From: Methylobacterium phyllostachyos
GTDB lineage: Bacteria > Pseudomonadota > Alphaproteobacteria > Rhizobiales > Beijerinckiaceae
DNA: 64,000 nucleotides
Reading direction: 5' to 3'
NCBI RefSeq assembly: GCF_900103445.1
Contig: NZ_FNHS01000005.1
Span: forward strand, 186,001-250,000
Shown: positions 19,574 to 27,269 of the stretch, piece by piece
Layout of the letters: each line of letters opens with the position of its first letter
How positions within the stretch are numbered: position 1 is the first letter of the stretch
Made by a program: the position numbers and the translations under genes
Notes under the pieces: model-generated
Told to the model about the DNA's origin: nothing
The model's input: only the letters and a program-made list of their open reading frames with translations
Databases searched by the model: none

Positions 19574-19960
19574 TCAGGGCCGCGGAACGGCTGCCACCAT
19601 CTCGATCTCGATACGCGCCCCGAGCGGAAGCGCTGCAACGCCGATCGTCGTGCGCGCGGGATAGGGTTCTGAGAAGTAACCCGCATAAACACGATTCATG
19701 ACGGCGAAATCGTTCATTTCAGTCAAAAAGACGTTGCATTTTACGACGTCGTCGAAGTCGAGTCCGGCTGACTTGAGAATCGCACCGAGATTGCGGAGGC
19801 ATTGGTGAGCCTGCGTGTCGATTCCTCCTTCGACCAAGCGGCCTGTCGCGGGGTCGAGGGGCGTTTGGCCGGATAAGTAGACTGTGTCGCCGGTTCGGAT
19901 GCCGGGCGAATAGGGTCCGACTGCCGTGGCGTTCGGTGCGATGACTGGTATTCTGCTCAC
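19574..19960 (-). CDS. RidA family (YjgF/YER057c) enamine/imine deaminase
   Basis: Predicted to hydrolyse reactive 2-aminoacrylate or similar imines in the cytoplasm. The 128 residues contain the family features: SRIPVIAPNATAVGPYSP, VYLSGQTPLDPATG, LRNLGAILKSAGLDFDDVVK, FLTEMNDFAVMNRVY and the catalytic-site segment PARTTIGVAALPLGARIEIE with the conserved Arg. I chose the GTG at 19960, which has AGGA 8 bases upstream and gives the usual length. The open frame to 19999 adds 13 residues not seen in the family. It stands alone, so its substrate is not suggested by context. Confidence 0.92.
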   Translation of the reverse strand: MSRIPVIAPNATAVGPYSPGIRTGDTVYLSGQTPLDPATGRLVEGGIDTQAHQCLRNLGAILKSAGLDFDDVVKCNVFLTEMNDFAVMNRVYAGYFSEPYPARTTIGVAALPLGARIEIEMVAAVPRP

Positions 19961-20030
19961 CTGTGTTCCTCGCTCGATGCATTGGGGCTGCACGTCCAAT
20001 GGGCGTCGAACCCAAAATCGTCTCAGCGTT

Positions 20031-20312
20031 TCACCGCCGCCGCGCCTGCCGACGCTCCGCGCGGCGGCCGTTCAGCAGGTCGATGGCATCGAAGGCGCCC
20101 GGTCCGCAGGCATCCGCTACATCCTGGCGCGACAGGCCGATATCCTTCAACTCGCGCTCCGACAGCGTCGAGAGCCGATGCAGCACGCGCCGGTTCATCG
20201 CCGCCCGCGACAGGCCAGCCCGGATCTTCGCGGCAGCCGCGCCGATCGCCCGCGCGACGCGGGTGATCCACGGGGTCCGTGAAGCGGCGGTCTGTGAAAG
20301 GCACTGGTCCAT
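20031..20312 (-). CDS. DUF1127 protein
   Basis: Small protein of 93 residues with a C-terminal DUF1127 segment of about 40 residues: RVLHRLSTLSERELKDIGLS, then RQDVADACG. DUF1127 proteins are Arg-rich and some bind RNA, affecting phosphate or carbon metabolism; which role applies here is not known. The ATG at 20312 has the strong site GGGGAGGGGATC just upstream; the open frame further up is not supported. It is divergent from the MocR-type regulator with a 107-base gap that holds a palindrome, so the regulator may control it. Confidence 0.87.
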   Translation of the reverse strand: MDQCLSQTAASRTPWITRVARAIGAAAAKIRAGLSRAAMNRRVLHRLSTLSERELKDIGLSRQDVADACGPGAFDAIDLLNGRRAERRQARRR

Positions 20313-20375
20313 GATCCCCTCCCCTCTGGGGTGGGGCGATCCTGACTTGGCGGCACTGGCGGCGACAGGAACACT

Positions 20376-20419
20376 TCGGTACGGTTCGGACAAATTGTCC
20401 GGTCGGTCGAGCAGTACGG
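20376..20419. promoter_or_regulatory. Candidate operator of the MocR-type regulator
   Basis: The divergent gap contains the palindrome CGGACAAATTGTCCG at 20387-20401 (7-base arms, one central base). It is flanked by the similar words CGGTACGG (20377-20384) and CAGTACGG (20412-20419), the latter touching the start codon of the regulator. Direct plus inverted half-sites are common for MocR regulators. Role inferred from position only. Confidence 0.5.
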
Positions 20420-21811
20420 ATGTCGGTCGCAGTCAGAAGCCCCGGGACGCGTGTCGAGGCGGTGGTCGGGGAGATCCGCGGGCGGATCGCGGCACGGCAC
20501 CTCGTGCCCGGCGTCCGGATCCCGTCGGTGCGCGCCTTCGCGGAGGCGATGGGCGTGTCGAAATCCACCGTCGTGGAAGCCTATGAGCGGCTCGCTGCCG
20601 AGGGCGCAGTCGTGGCCCGGCCGGGCTCCGGCTTCTACGTCGCCGGCAAGACCCGACCGCTCTCGCTCCAGGCGATGGGGCCGCAGCTCGACCGGATCGT
20701 CGATCCGCTCTGGATCACCCGGCAGGCGCAGCAGGCGGGGTCCGATCAGCTCAAGCCGGGGGCCGGCTGGCTGCCCGACGACTGGATGCCCCACGAGTCG
20801 ATCCGGCGCGGCTTACGCCGGGTGGCCCGGGCCGACCTCGCCGAGATGACCAACTACGACCGGCCGCTGGGCTACGAGCCCCTGCGCCGCCAGATCGCCC
20901 GCAAGATCGGCGAGAAGGGCGTCGGCGCCGAGCCCGACCAGATCGTGCTGGTCGAATCGGCCACCCAGGCGCTCGATCTCGTCTGCCGCTTCCTGCTCCA
21001 GCCCGGCGACACCGTGCTGGTGGACGATCCCTGCTACTTCAACTTCCTGGCGCTGCTGCGCGCCCAGCGGGTCACGGTGGTCGGCGTGCCGATCACCCCG
21101 GAGGGGCCGGACCTGCGGGCGCTCGCGAGCCTGCTGGAGCAGCACCGGCCGCGCTTTTACCTGACCAACGCCGCCCTCCAGAACCCGACGGGGACGAGCC
21201 TCGCGCCGAATGTGGCGCACCGGCTGCTGAAGCTGTGCGAGGCGCACGACACGCTCATCGTCGAGGACGAGATCTTTGGCGATCTCGAGCCCGATGCGGC
21301 CCCGCGGCTCGCGGGCTTCGATGGGCTGGAGCGGGTGATCCAGATCGGCAGCTTCTCCAAGACCCTCTCGGCGGCTGCGCGCTGCGGCTGGATCGCGCTC
21401 CGGGCCGACTGGGTCGAGCCCCTGGTCGATCTCAAGCTGGCCCTGAGCCTCGGCAACGGCCACGTCACGGCGGCCCTGGTCCACGCGCTGATCACCGAGG
21501 GCGCCTATCGGCGCCACCTCGCCGAGACCCGCCGCCGGCTCGCCTCCGCGATGGTGCAGGCCTCCGCGGAGCTGCGCGCCTGCGGCCTGGAGCTGTGGTC
21601 GCAGCCCCGGGGCGGGTTCTTCCTGTGGATGCGCCTGCCGGACGGGCGCGACGGCGCCGAGGTTGCCCGCCGGGCGCTGGCCCGCGGCATGGTGCTGGCG
21701 CCGGGCACCTCGTTCAGCCTGTCGGACGCCTGGAACGGCTACATGCGCTTCAACGTCGCCCATTGCATCGACCCGCGCATCCGCCCGATCCTGCGGGAGG
21801 CGCTGGGCTGA
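20420..21811 (+). CDS. MocR-type regulator (GntR HTH + aminotransferase-like domain)
   Basis: A 463-residue transcription factor. Residues about 10-75 form a GntR winged helix with VPGVRIPSVRAFAEAMGVSK and STVVEAYERLAAEGAVVARP. From about residue 110 comes a fold-type I aminotransferase domain that should bind pyridoxal phosphate. The lysine expected to bind PLP is K314 in SFSKTLSAAARCGW, and the Asp/Tyr/Asn positions occur in ALQNPTGTSL and VEDEIFGDL. Family members such as PdxR and GabR sense PLP or amino-acid derivatives. It is divergent from the DUF1127 gene; no PLP-synthesis gene is adjacent, so the target is unknown. The chosen start lies 3 bases past the CAGTACGG word. Confidence 0.93.
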   Translation: MSVAVRSPGTRVEAVVGEIRGRIAARHLVPGVRIPSVRAFAEAMGVSKSTVVEAYERLAAEGAVVARPGSGFYVAGKTRPLSLQAMGPQLDRIVDPLWITRQAQQAGSDQLKPGAGWLPDDWMPHESIRRGLRRVARADLAEMTNYDRPLGYEPLRRQIARKIGEKGVGAEPDQIVLVESATQALDLVCRFLLQPGDTVLVDDPCYFNFLALLRAQRVTVVGVPITPEGPDLRALASLLEQHRPRFYLTNAALQNPTGTSLAPNVAHRLLKLCEAHDTLIVEDEIFGDLEPDAAPRLAGFDGLERVIQIGSFSKTLSAAARCGWIALRADWVEPLVDLKLALSLGNGHVTAALVHALITEGAYRRHLAETRRRLASAMVQASAELRACGLELWSQPRGGFFLWMRLPDGRDGAEVARRALARGMVLAPGTSFSLSDAWNGYMRFNVAHCIDPRIRPILREALG

Positions 21812-21814
21812 GAA

Positions 21815-21945
21815 CGTGTTTCCAAAGGGCGTGCCCTTTGGCGGGTCGTCAGGGCGGAGCCCGACATCGAGCGAAGCTCGACATCAGGGCTTTGCCCTGC
21901 ACCCACGAAAGGTCCCGGACCTTTCGAAACCAGGACCTTCTCGGG
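21815..21945. repeat. Multi-hairpin intergenic element between convergent genes
   Basis: This gap holds several palindromes in a row. CCAAAGGGC-GT-GCCCTTTGG lies at 21822-21841, GAGCGAAGCTC lies near 21869, AGGGCTTTGCCCT lies near 21886, and CGAAAGGTCC-C-GGACCTTTCG lies at 21906-21926. It lies between the convergent MocR and histidine-kinase genes, so it can serve as a two-way terminator. Closely similar modular elements recur between genes in Methylobacterium (recollection). Confidence 0.8.
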
Positions 21946-23265
21946 TCAGGCCGGGAGACGCAGCTCCGAGCGCAGGCCGCCGAGATCCGAACGGTCCAGG
22001 CTCAAGCCCCCGCCGTAGAGTTCGGCGAGCTCCAGCGTGATCGGCAGGCCGAACCCATGCCCCGGCACGCCCTCGTCGAGGCGGCGTCCCCGCGCCATGA
22101 CGGCGGCGGCGGCTTCCGGGTCGAGGCCGGGCCCGTCATCCTCGACCCGCACCCGCACCGCGCCATCCTCCGTGGCCGCCGAGACCCGCACCCGCCCCCG
22201 GCACCAGCGGCAGGCATTGTCCACGAGGTTACCCAGCATCTCGTCGAGGTCCTGGCCCTCGCACGACACCACGAGGCCGTCCGGCACGGCCACCACGATC
22301 GCCACGCCCTTCTCGGCATAGAGCCGCGTGAGCGCGTCGCGCAGGTCCGTGAGCCGCGGCGCCAGGGGCGTTCGGGTCCGGGCCGCGCCTTCGAGCGCCG
22401 CCGCCCGGGCCCGGCGCAGGTGGTGGCGGACCCGGCGGTCCATGTCCTCCACCTGCCGGCGGAGGTCTCCGTCTGGGTCTCGGGCTGCGAGCGCCATCGA
22501 CAGGGTGGCGAGGGGCGTCTTCAGGGCGTGGGCGAGGTTGGCGACGTGGCCCCGGGCCCGCTCCAGGTTCCGGGCGTTCTGGTCGAGGAGCGCGTTGAGT
22601 TCGGCCACCACGGGCGCGATTTCGGCGGGCTGCTCGGCCGGAACCCGCTCCTGCGTCCCGGCCCGGACCGCGGCGAGGTCGACCCGCAGGCGCCGCAGCG
22701 GCGCGAGGCCGAGCCGCACCTGGAAGGCCAGCCCGGCCAGCAGGCACAGGCCAAGGATTCCCAACGCCAAAGCGAGGCTGGTCAGGGCCTCGCGCAGCGG
22801 CCCGTACAGCTCGCCCTCCGGGGCCGCCACCACGATCGTGGCGGGCGTTGGTCCCGGTACGGTGAGGACACGCGCATAGAGCGGCTGGCCCCGGGGGCCG
22901 GTGCCCCAGGCCGGGTGCGGGGGGCCGGGATCGTCCTCCGGCCCGGGATCGCTCAGGCGGATGTCACCGCCGCGCAGGGAGCCCGAGCGGATCGTCTCGG
23001 ACCCGCGCCGCACGATCCAGGCCCAGCCGGGGCCCGGCCTGTCGTAGGGCGGCGCGTCGAGGGTCTCCGGCAGGATCCCGGCCTCCAGCCCGGCCCGGAG
23101 GGCGACGATCTGCGCGTCGAGCCGCCCGTCGAGCTGCCCGCGCACGAACCGGTGCAGGATCACCCCGATGGCGAGGCCCGCCACCACCAGGGCCGCCAGG
23201 ACCAGCACCAGGGCGGCGCCGAGCAGCCGGGTGCGCAGCGAGCGGCGCGGCGTGCCGTCTGCCAT
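21946..23265 (-). CDS. Sensor histidine kinase, OmpR-partner type
   Basis: Inner-membrane kinase of 439 residues that should phosphorylate the regulator encoded just upstream. Membrane helices lie at about residues 12-35 and 165-190. Between them is a roughly 130-residue periplasmic region rich in Pro, Gly and Asp. A HAMP-like linker follows, then the H-box ANLAHALKTPLATL with phospho-His246. The ATPase part has LVDNACRWCRG (N box), VEDDGPGLDP (G1) and GHGFGLPITLELAELYGG (G2). The start ATG (23265) overlaps the TGA of the response-regulator gene by one base, so they are co-translated. The pattern fits PhoQ/FeuQ-like kinases. Confidence 0.94.
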   Translation of the reverse strand: MADGTPRRSLRTRLLGAALVLVLAALVVAGLAIGVILHRFVRGQLDGRLDAQIVALRAGLEAGILPETLDAPPYDRPGPGWAWIVRRGSETIRSGSLRGGDIRLSDPGPEDDPGPPHPAWGTGPRGQPLYARVLTVPGPTPATIVVAAPEGELYGPLREALTSLALALGILGLCLLAGLAFQVRLGLAPLRRLRVDLAAVRAGTQERVPAEQPAEIAPVVAELNALLDQNARNLERARGHVANLAHALKTPLATLSMALAARDPDGDLRRQVEDMDRRVRHHLRRARAAALEGAARTRTPLAPRLTDLRDALTRLYAEKGVAIVVAVPDGLVVSCEGQDLDEMLGNLVDNACRWCRGRVRVSAATEDGAVRVRVEDDGPGLDPEAAAAVMARGRRLDEGVPGHGFGLPITLELAELYGGGLSLDRSDLGGLRSELRLPA

Positions 23266-23930
23266 CAGGCGGGATCCGCGTGCAGGCGGTAGCCGTGGCC
23301 GCGCACGCTCTCGATCCGCGCCGGCGCGATCTTCCGGCGCAGGCGGGTGATGATCACCTCGACCGAGTTCGAATCGACGTCGGCGTCGCCCTCGTAGACC
23401 CGCTCGATCAGGTGCAGGCGCGGCACCACGGTCTCGCGGTTCAGCATCAGGCAGGACAGGACCCGCCATTCGAGGCCGGTGAGCTTGAGCGGCAGCCCGT
23501 CCTGCTCGAAGGCGCCGAGCCCGGGGTCGAAGCTCAGGGGGCCGCAGGTGATCCGGCTGGCGCCCCCACCCTGCGACCGCCGCACCAGGGCGCGCAGGCG
23601 GATCACCAGCTCCTCCACCCGGACCGGCTTGACGAGGTAGTCGTCCGCCCCCGCCTTGAAGGCCGCGACCTTGTCGCTCCAGCCGTCGCGCGCCGTGAGG
23701 ACCAGCACCGGCAGGGTCCGCCCGGCGCCGCGCCACGCCCGCAGGACCGAGACGCCGTCGCCCTTCGGCAGGCCGAGATCGAGCACGACGGCGTCGTAGC
23801 CTTCGGTCTCGCCGAGATGCTGGGCATCCTCGCCGGTGGCGGCATGATCGAGGACGAAGTTCTCCGCCCGCAGCACCTTGGCCACCTCGGCGGCGAGCGC
23901 CGCATCGTCCTCCACCAGCAGGATCTTCAC
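23265..23930 (-). CDS. OmpR/PhoP-family response regulator
   Basis: Partner of the kinase that follows it. The receiver domain covers residues 1-115, with the acidic pocket EDD (7-9), the phosphorylation site Asp51 in VVLDLGLPKGDG, and the conserved Lys in YLVKPV. The C-terminal winged helix (about 125-220) shows LTGLEWRVLSCLMLN, SNSVEVIITRLRRKI and ESVRGHGYRL. I chose the GTG at 23930 since it puts VKILLVEDD at the N-terminus; the open frame beyond it is not conserved-looking. A probable binding site for it lies in the divergent region at 24102-24128. Confidence 0.94.
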   Translation of the reverse strand: MKILLVEDDAALAAEVAKVLRAENFVLDHAATGEDAQHLGETEGYDAVVLDLGLPKGDGVSVLRAWRGAGRTLPVLVLTARDGWSDKVAAFKAGADDYLVKPVRVEELVIRLRALVRRSQGGGASRITCGPLSFDPGLGAFEQDGLPLKLTGLEWRVLSCLMLNRETVVPRLHLIERVYEGDADVDSNSVEVIITRLRRKIAPARIESVRGHGYRLHADPA

Positions 23931-24101
23931 CCGTCCACCCTCCGCTGCCCGTCGCCTGAAGCCGCGTCCGGGCAAGCATTTAGGGCCGGCTCCTCGCGTT
24001 GCCCGCCGATTCGCATGCGGGGTCGGCTTCGCTTCAACCGCCGCGGCCAAGTGCTTGATGCCACGAACGCTTCCGCGCCGGACCGCTCTAGGCGGCCGGG
24101 T

Positions 24102-24128
24102 TTAACCGGGGCTGAACCGGGCGGTTCA
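24102..24128. promoter_or_regulatory. Candidate response-regulator operator
   Basis: TTAACCGG (24102) and TGAACCGG (24113) are direct repeats exactly 11 bases apart. The second is also half of the palindrome TGAACCG-GG-CGGTTCA (24113-24128). Direct repeats with an 11-base period are the usual layout for OmpR/PhoP dimers. It lies between the regulator gene and the divergent secreted-protein gene. Confidence 0.55.
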
Positions 24129-24201
24129 GTCCGGATTGCCGGGGGCTCCTTACGAAGGGGCATCGGGTCGAACGGACCCGGACCTTTCGAAGGACCAAAC
24201 C

Positions 24202-24882
24202 ATGACCGACGACAAGACCATCGACGGCACCGCGCGGGAAATCCCCGGCCCCGCCAAGCCGGCGCACCAGGCGATCCCCCGGCGGACCTGGGTCGTGGGC
24301 GCGCTGGCAGCCCCCCTGGCGATGGGCGCCCTGGGCCTCTCCCTGGCGCAGGGCACGACCTTCCAGCCGACGCCGGTGGAGCCGGTGGCGATCCAGGCGC
24401 TCGCGCCCTCCGGGGCGACCGCCATCAAGGGCACGGTGGCCGAGATTTTCGGCAACAAGTTCGTGGTCCAGGACCCGACCGGCCGTGCCCTAGTCGAGAC
24501 CGGCCCCGCGGGCGAGGACGGCAAGCTCGTCGCCAAGGGCGAGGCGGTCACGGTGCAGGGTCGGTTCGAGACGGGCTTCCTGCACGCCAGCGTCCTCACC
24601 CACGGCGACGGGCGCAAGATCCTGCTCGGGCCGGCGGGCGGCCCGCCCATGGGGAGCCTCGACTGGGCCAAGGACCGGATCGGCCTGGGGCCGCAGCCCG
24701 ACCTCCCGGCGCTGACGGCCTCCGTGCAGGCAGCCGGCTACAGCGACGTGCGCATCACCGGCCGCGGCCCGCGCCACCTCGACGTCGCCGCCAAGGACCG
24801 GGACGGGCGCGAGCACCAGCTGCATGTCGGCTTCGACGGGCAGGTCCGGGAGCAGCCGGCGCCGCCGCGGCCGCCGGTGTGA
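24202..24882 (+). CDS. Membrane-anchored or secreted protein, OB-fold plus PepSY-like domain
   Basis: A 226-residue protein. A hydrophobic segment at about residues 28-48 (TWVVGALAAPLAMGALGLSL) looks like a signal anchor. Residues 70-145 (GTVAEIFGNKFVVQDPTGRA ... VTVQGRFETGFLHASVL) resemble a small OB-fold. The C-terminal 60 residues (ALTASVQAAGYSDVRITGRG, then EHQLHVGFDGQVRE) look like a PepSY-type domain. The ATG at 24202 has AAGGA upstream; the longer frame to 24136 lacks one. PepSY-like proteins are often divergent from PhoPQ-like pairs, as here, so it is a likely target or modulator of that system. Exact function unknown. Confidence 0.85.
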   Translation: MTDDKTIDGTAREIPGPAKPAHQAIPRRTWVVGALAAPLAMGALGLSLAQGTTFQPTPVEPVAIQALAPSGATAIKGTVAEIFGNKFVVQDPTGRALVETGPAGEDGKLVAKGEAVTVQGRFETGFLHASVLTHGDGRKILLGPAGGPPMGSLDWAKDRIGLGPQPDLPALTASVQAAGYSDVRITGRGPRHLDVAAKDRDGREHQLHVGFDGQVREQPAPPRPPV

Positions 24883-24962
24883 GCCTGCGCCGGGCGGGGG
24901 GCATGCAACCCTTCCCGCCCTGCCGCGTCCTCCTGTCTCTCAGCCAGCAGGAGACACGTGCC

Positions 24963-25271
24963 GTGGAGCCGATGAAACCGATGAAGCCCATGGAACCCAT
25001 GAAGCCGATGGAGCCGATGAAGGGCATGGAGCCCTGGTGGCCGAAGGATCTCGGCGATCCCGCGACCAGCGGCGCGCAGAACGGGATGAAATATGCCGTC
25101 TTCCCCGACAAGCACCGTCTGCTGATCGAGCGCGACGGGCAGGTCTCGACCTACGACAGCGGCGACCACAGGATCGGCGGCGTGTCGCAGGCGGACGGGT
25201 CGTCGAAGTCGCTGACCTTCTCCAGCCAGAACGGCGACGTGGATCTCGGCTCGCTCAAGAAGCTCGATTAG
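24963..25271 (+). CDS. Small protein with Met-Pro repeat
   Basis: A 102-residue protein, function not recognised. It opens with about eight tandem three-residue units of the form M-(K/E)-P, so every third residue is Met. Then comes MEPWWPKDLGDP and a compact-looking domain (KYAVFPDKHRLLIERDGQVS, TYDSGDHRIGGVSQ, LTFSSQNGDVDLGSLKKLD). The GTG at 24963 has AGGAG 9 bases upstream; ATG 24903 is a possible longer start. Met-rich repeats suggest soft-metal (Cu/Ag) binding or methionine oxidation, but there is no signal peptide at this start. It lies 80 bases after the PepSY-like gene and may share its transcript. Confidence 0.75.
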   Translation: MEPMKPMKPMEPMKPMEPMKGMEPWWPKDLGDPATSGAQNGMKYAVFPDKHRLLIERDGQVSTYDSGDHRIGGVSQADGSSKSLTFSSQNGDVDLGSLKKLD

Positions 25272-25272
25272 A

Positions 25273-25316
25273 GCGCTCTCCGCCGAAGTGGACACCGGTT
25301 CGGCGTAAGAGAGCGC
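25273..25316. repeat. Intergenic palindrome, Rhizobiales type
   Basis: GCGCTCTC-C-GCCGAA (25273-25287) pairs with TTCGGCGTAAGAGAGCGC (25299-25316) around the spacer GTGGACACCGG. The word GAAGTGGACACCGGTTCG is one I know as a widely dispersed Rhizobiales intergenic repeat. It follows the Met-Pro gene. Confidence 0.75.
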
Positions 25317-25330
25317 CAAAACAACGCCCT

Positions 25331-25369
25331 GGACCCGTGCCCGATCACTTTGCGATCGGGCACGGGTCC
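25331..25369. terminator. Perfect 16-bp inverted repeat, terminator-like
   Basis: GGACCCGTGCCCGATC (25331-25346) and its exact complement (25354-25369) enclose the 7-base loop ACTTTGC. It directly follows the previous repeat and precedes the ABC transporter gene by about 80 bases. There is no T-run, so termination is inferred from stem strength and position. Confidence 0.65.
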
Positions 25370-25450
25370 AAGCCCGCCGTGGACAGGCCGGGTCGGCGCC
25401 CTTAAGCCCGGCCCGGCCATGCGAGCCGCCCGACCAAAGCCCCCGACGCC

Positions 25451-27202
25451 ATGCGCGCGCTGATCGACCTCGTCCGCGTCATGCGGGCGCCCGATCGGCG
25501 GCGGCTGGCCCTGATCGCGCTGGGCCTCGCCGTAGCGGCGCTGCTGGAGGTGGTGGGCGTCGCCGCCGTGATCCCGTTCCTGACGCTGGTGGGCGACCCC
25601 TCGGCCGCGACCCGCGTCCCCTACCTGGCCCAGGCGCGGGCCTTCCTCGGCCTCGCCGACGAGCGCAGCTTCCTGCTGGTCACCGGCGGCGCGGCTTTGG
25701 TTGCGATCCTCGTCACTGCCCTGGTCAATGCCGGGCTGACCTACGCGCAGCTTCGGTTCACGCATCTGGCCGGCTACGGCTTCAGCCGGCGGCTGCTGTT
25801 CCGCTACCTCGACCGGGAGCGGCTGTTCTTCACGCAGGCCAACAGCGCCGAGCTCGCCAAGAACGTGCTGTCCGAGACCGACCGGCTCGTGGTCGGCGCC
25901 CTGACGCCCGCCACGGTTCTGGCCTCGCGGGCGAGTTCGGCGCTGGCGGTGATCGCCTTCCTGCTGGCCTACGCGCCGCAACTCGCGCTGATCCTCGGCG
26001 GTGGCTTCGGCGGCCTCTATGTCGGGATCTACCTCGTGATGCGCGCCCGCCTCGCCCGGCTCGGCGCCCGTACGGTGGCCGACAACGAGGCCCGCTTCCG
26101 GATCGTGCAGGAGACGTTCGGGGCACTCACCGAGCTGAAGCTCTACGGCCGGGCCGAGGCCTTCGCGGCCCGGTTCGACGCCCCGGCGCGCGCCTACGCC
26201 ACCGCCACCGCGGCGAGCCTGCTTACCGGCCAGATGCCGCGCTTCGTCATCGAGGCGCTGGCGTTCGGCGGGGTGATCGTGGTGGTGCTCTTCGCCCTGG
26301 CGCAGGGGCTCGATGTCGCCGGGATCCTGCCGCTGCTGGGGCTGTTCGCCTTCGCGGGCTACCGGATGCTGCCGGCCTTCCAGAACATCTTCACCTCGGT
26401 GGCGCTGATGCGCTTCACCCTGCCGGCGGTGCGGGTGATCGTGGACGAACTCGCGCACGAGCGCCCCCCCCTGCCCCGCACGACGGAGCGCCTGCCGTTC
26501 ACGCAAGCGATCCGCCTGGAGGGGATCGGCTTCAATTACGGCACCGGCCAGCCGGCGCTGGCGGGGATCGATCTCACGATCCCGGTCAACACCACGATCG
26601 GCCTCGCCGGGCGGACCGGCTCGGGCAAGTCGACGCTCGCCGGCCTCATCCTCGGGGTGCTGAGCCCCGGCACAGGGCGGATCACCGTGGACGGCCGCGT
26701 CCTCGATCCCGGCACCCTCCCCGCGTGGCAGAACCGCATCGGCTACGTGCCGCAGGACGTTTTTCTGGTGGACGGCACGGTGGCGGAGAACATCGCGCTC
26801 GGTGTCGATGGGCCGGATCGCGCCGCCGTCGAGCGGGCGGCGCGGCTCGCGGGCGCGCATGACTTCATCGCCGCCCTGCCGCAGGGCTACGACGCACGGG
26901 TCGGCGAGCGCGGGGCGCGGCTTTCGGGCGGCCAGCGCCAGCGCCTCGGCATCGCCCGGGCGCTCTATCACGACCCCGACGTGATCGTGTTCGACGAGGC
27001 GACCTCGGCCCTCGACGAGGAGACGCAGGCCGCGGTGATGCGGGCGCTGCGGGCGCTCTCGGGCCGGCGGACGCTGATCCTGATCGCCCACCGCCTGTCG
27101 ACCCTGGAGGGCGCGGACGCGGTCCACGTGCTGGAGGCGGGCCGGCTGGTCGCCTCCGGGCCGCCCGGGGCGGTGCTGCCGGGATTGGGCTCGGCGGCGT
27201 GA
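25451..27202 (+). CDS. ABC exporter, fused membrane and ATPase domains (PglK/MsbA-like)
   Basis: A 583-residue half-transporter. Residues 1 to about 330 form six membrane helices; the start ALLEVVGVAAVIPFL resembles PglK-type flippases for lipid-linked sugars. The ATPase domain has Walker A GRTGSGKST near residue 387, Q-loop YVPQDVFL, signature LSGGQRQRLGIARAL, Walker B VIVFDEATSALDE and H-loop LIAHRLSTL. All catalytic residues are present, so a homodimer is expected. The substrate is not known; a sugar-lipid or other envelope precursor is my best inference. The next gene, an aldose-epimerase-like protein, starts 67 bases downstream. Confidence 0.92.
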   Translation: MRALIDLVRVMRAPDRRRLALIALGLAVAALLEVVGVAAVIPFLTLVGDPSAATRVPYLAQARAFLGLADERSFLLVTGGAALVAILVTALVNAGLTYAQLRFTHLAGYGFSRRLLFRYLDRERLFFTQANSAELAKNVLSETDRLVVGALTPATVLASRASSALAVIAFLLAYAPQLALILGGGFGGLYVGIYLVMRARLARLGARTVADNEARFRIVQETFGALTELKLYGRAEAFAARFDAPARAYATATAASLLTGQMPRFVIEALAFGGVIVVVLFALAQGLDVAGILPLLGLFAFAGYRMLPAFQNIFTSVALMRFTLPAVRVIVDELAHERPPLPRTTERLPFTQAIRLEGIGFNYGTGQPALAGIDLTIPVNTTIGLAGRTGSGKSTLAGLILGVLSPGTGRITVDGRVLDPGTLPAWQNRIGYVPQDVFLVDGTVAENIALGVDGPDRAAVERAARLAGAHDFIAALPQGYDARVGERGARLSGGQRQRLGIARALYHDPDVIVFDEATSALDEETQAAVMRALRALSGRRTLILIAHRLSTLEGADAVHVLEAGRLVASGPPGAVLPGLGSAA

Positions 27203-27269
27203 GGCAGCCCCTTGCGTCCCGCCCGGCCTCCGTTACCTCGGCTTTCCGAACCAGGACCGGGAGACGACC

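Noticed and set aside
24963-25040. Short tandem repeat as a CRISPR-like array
   Set aside because: The unit is 9 bases, in frame, with no spacers; it encodes a Met-Pro repeat. No CRISPR array or cas gene was seen anywhere.
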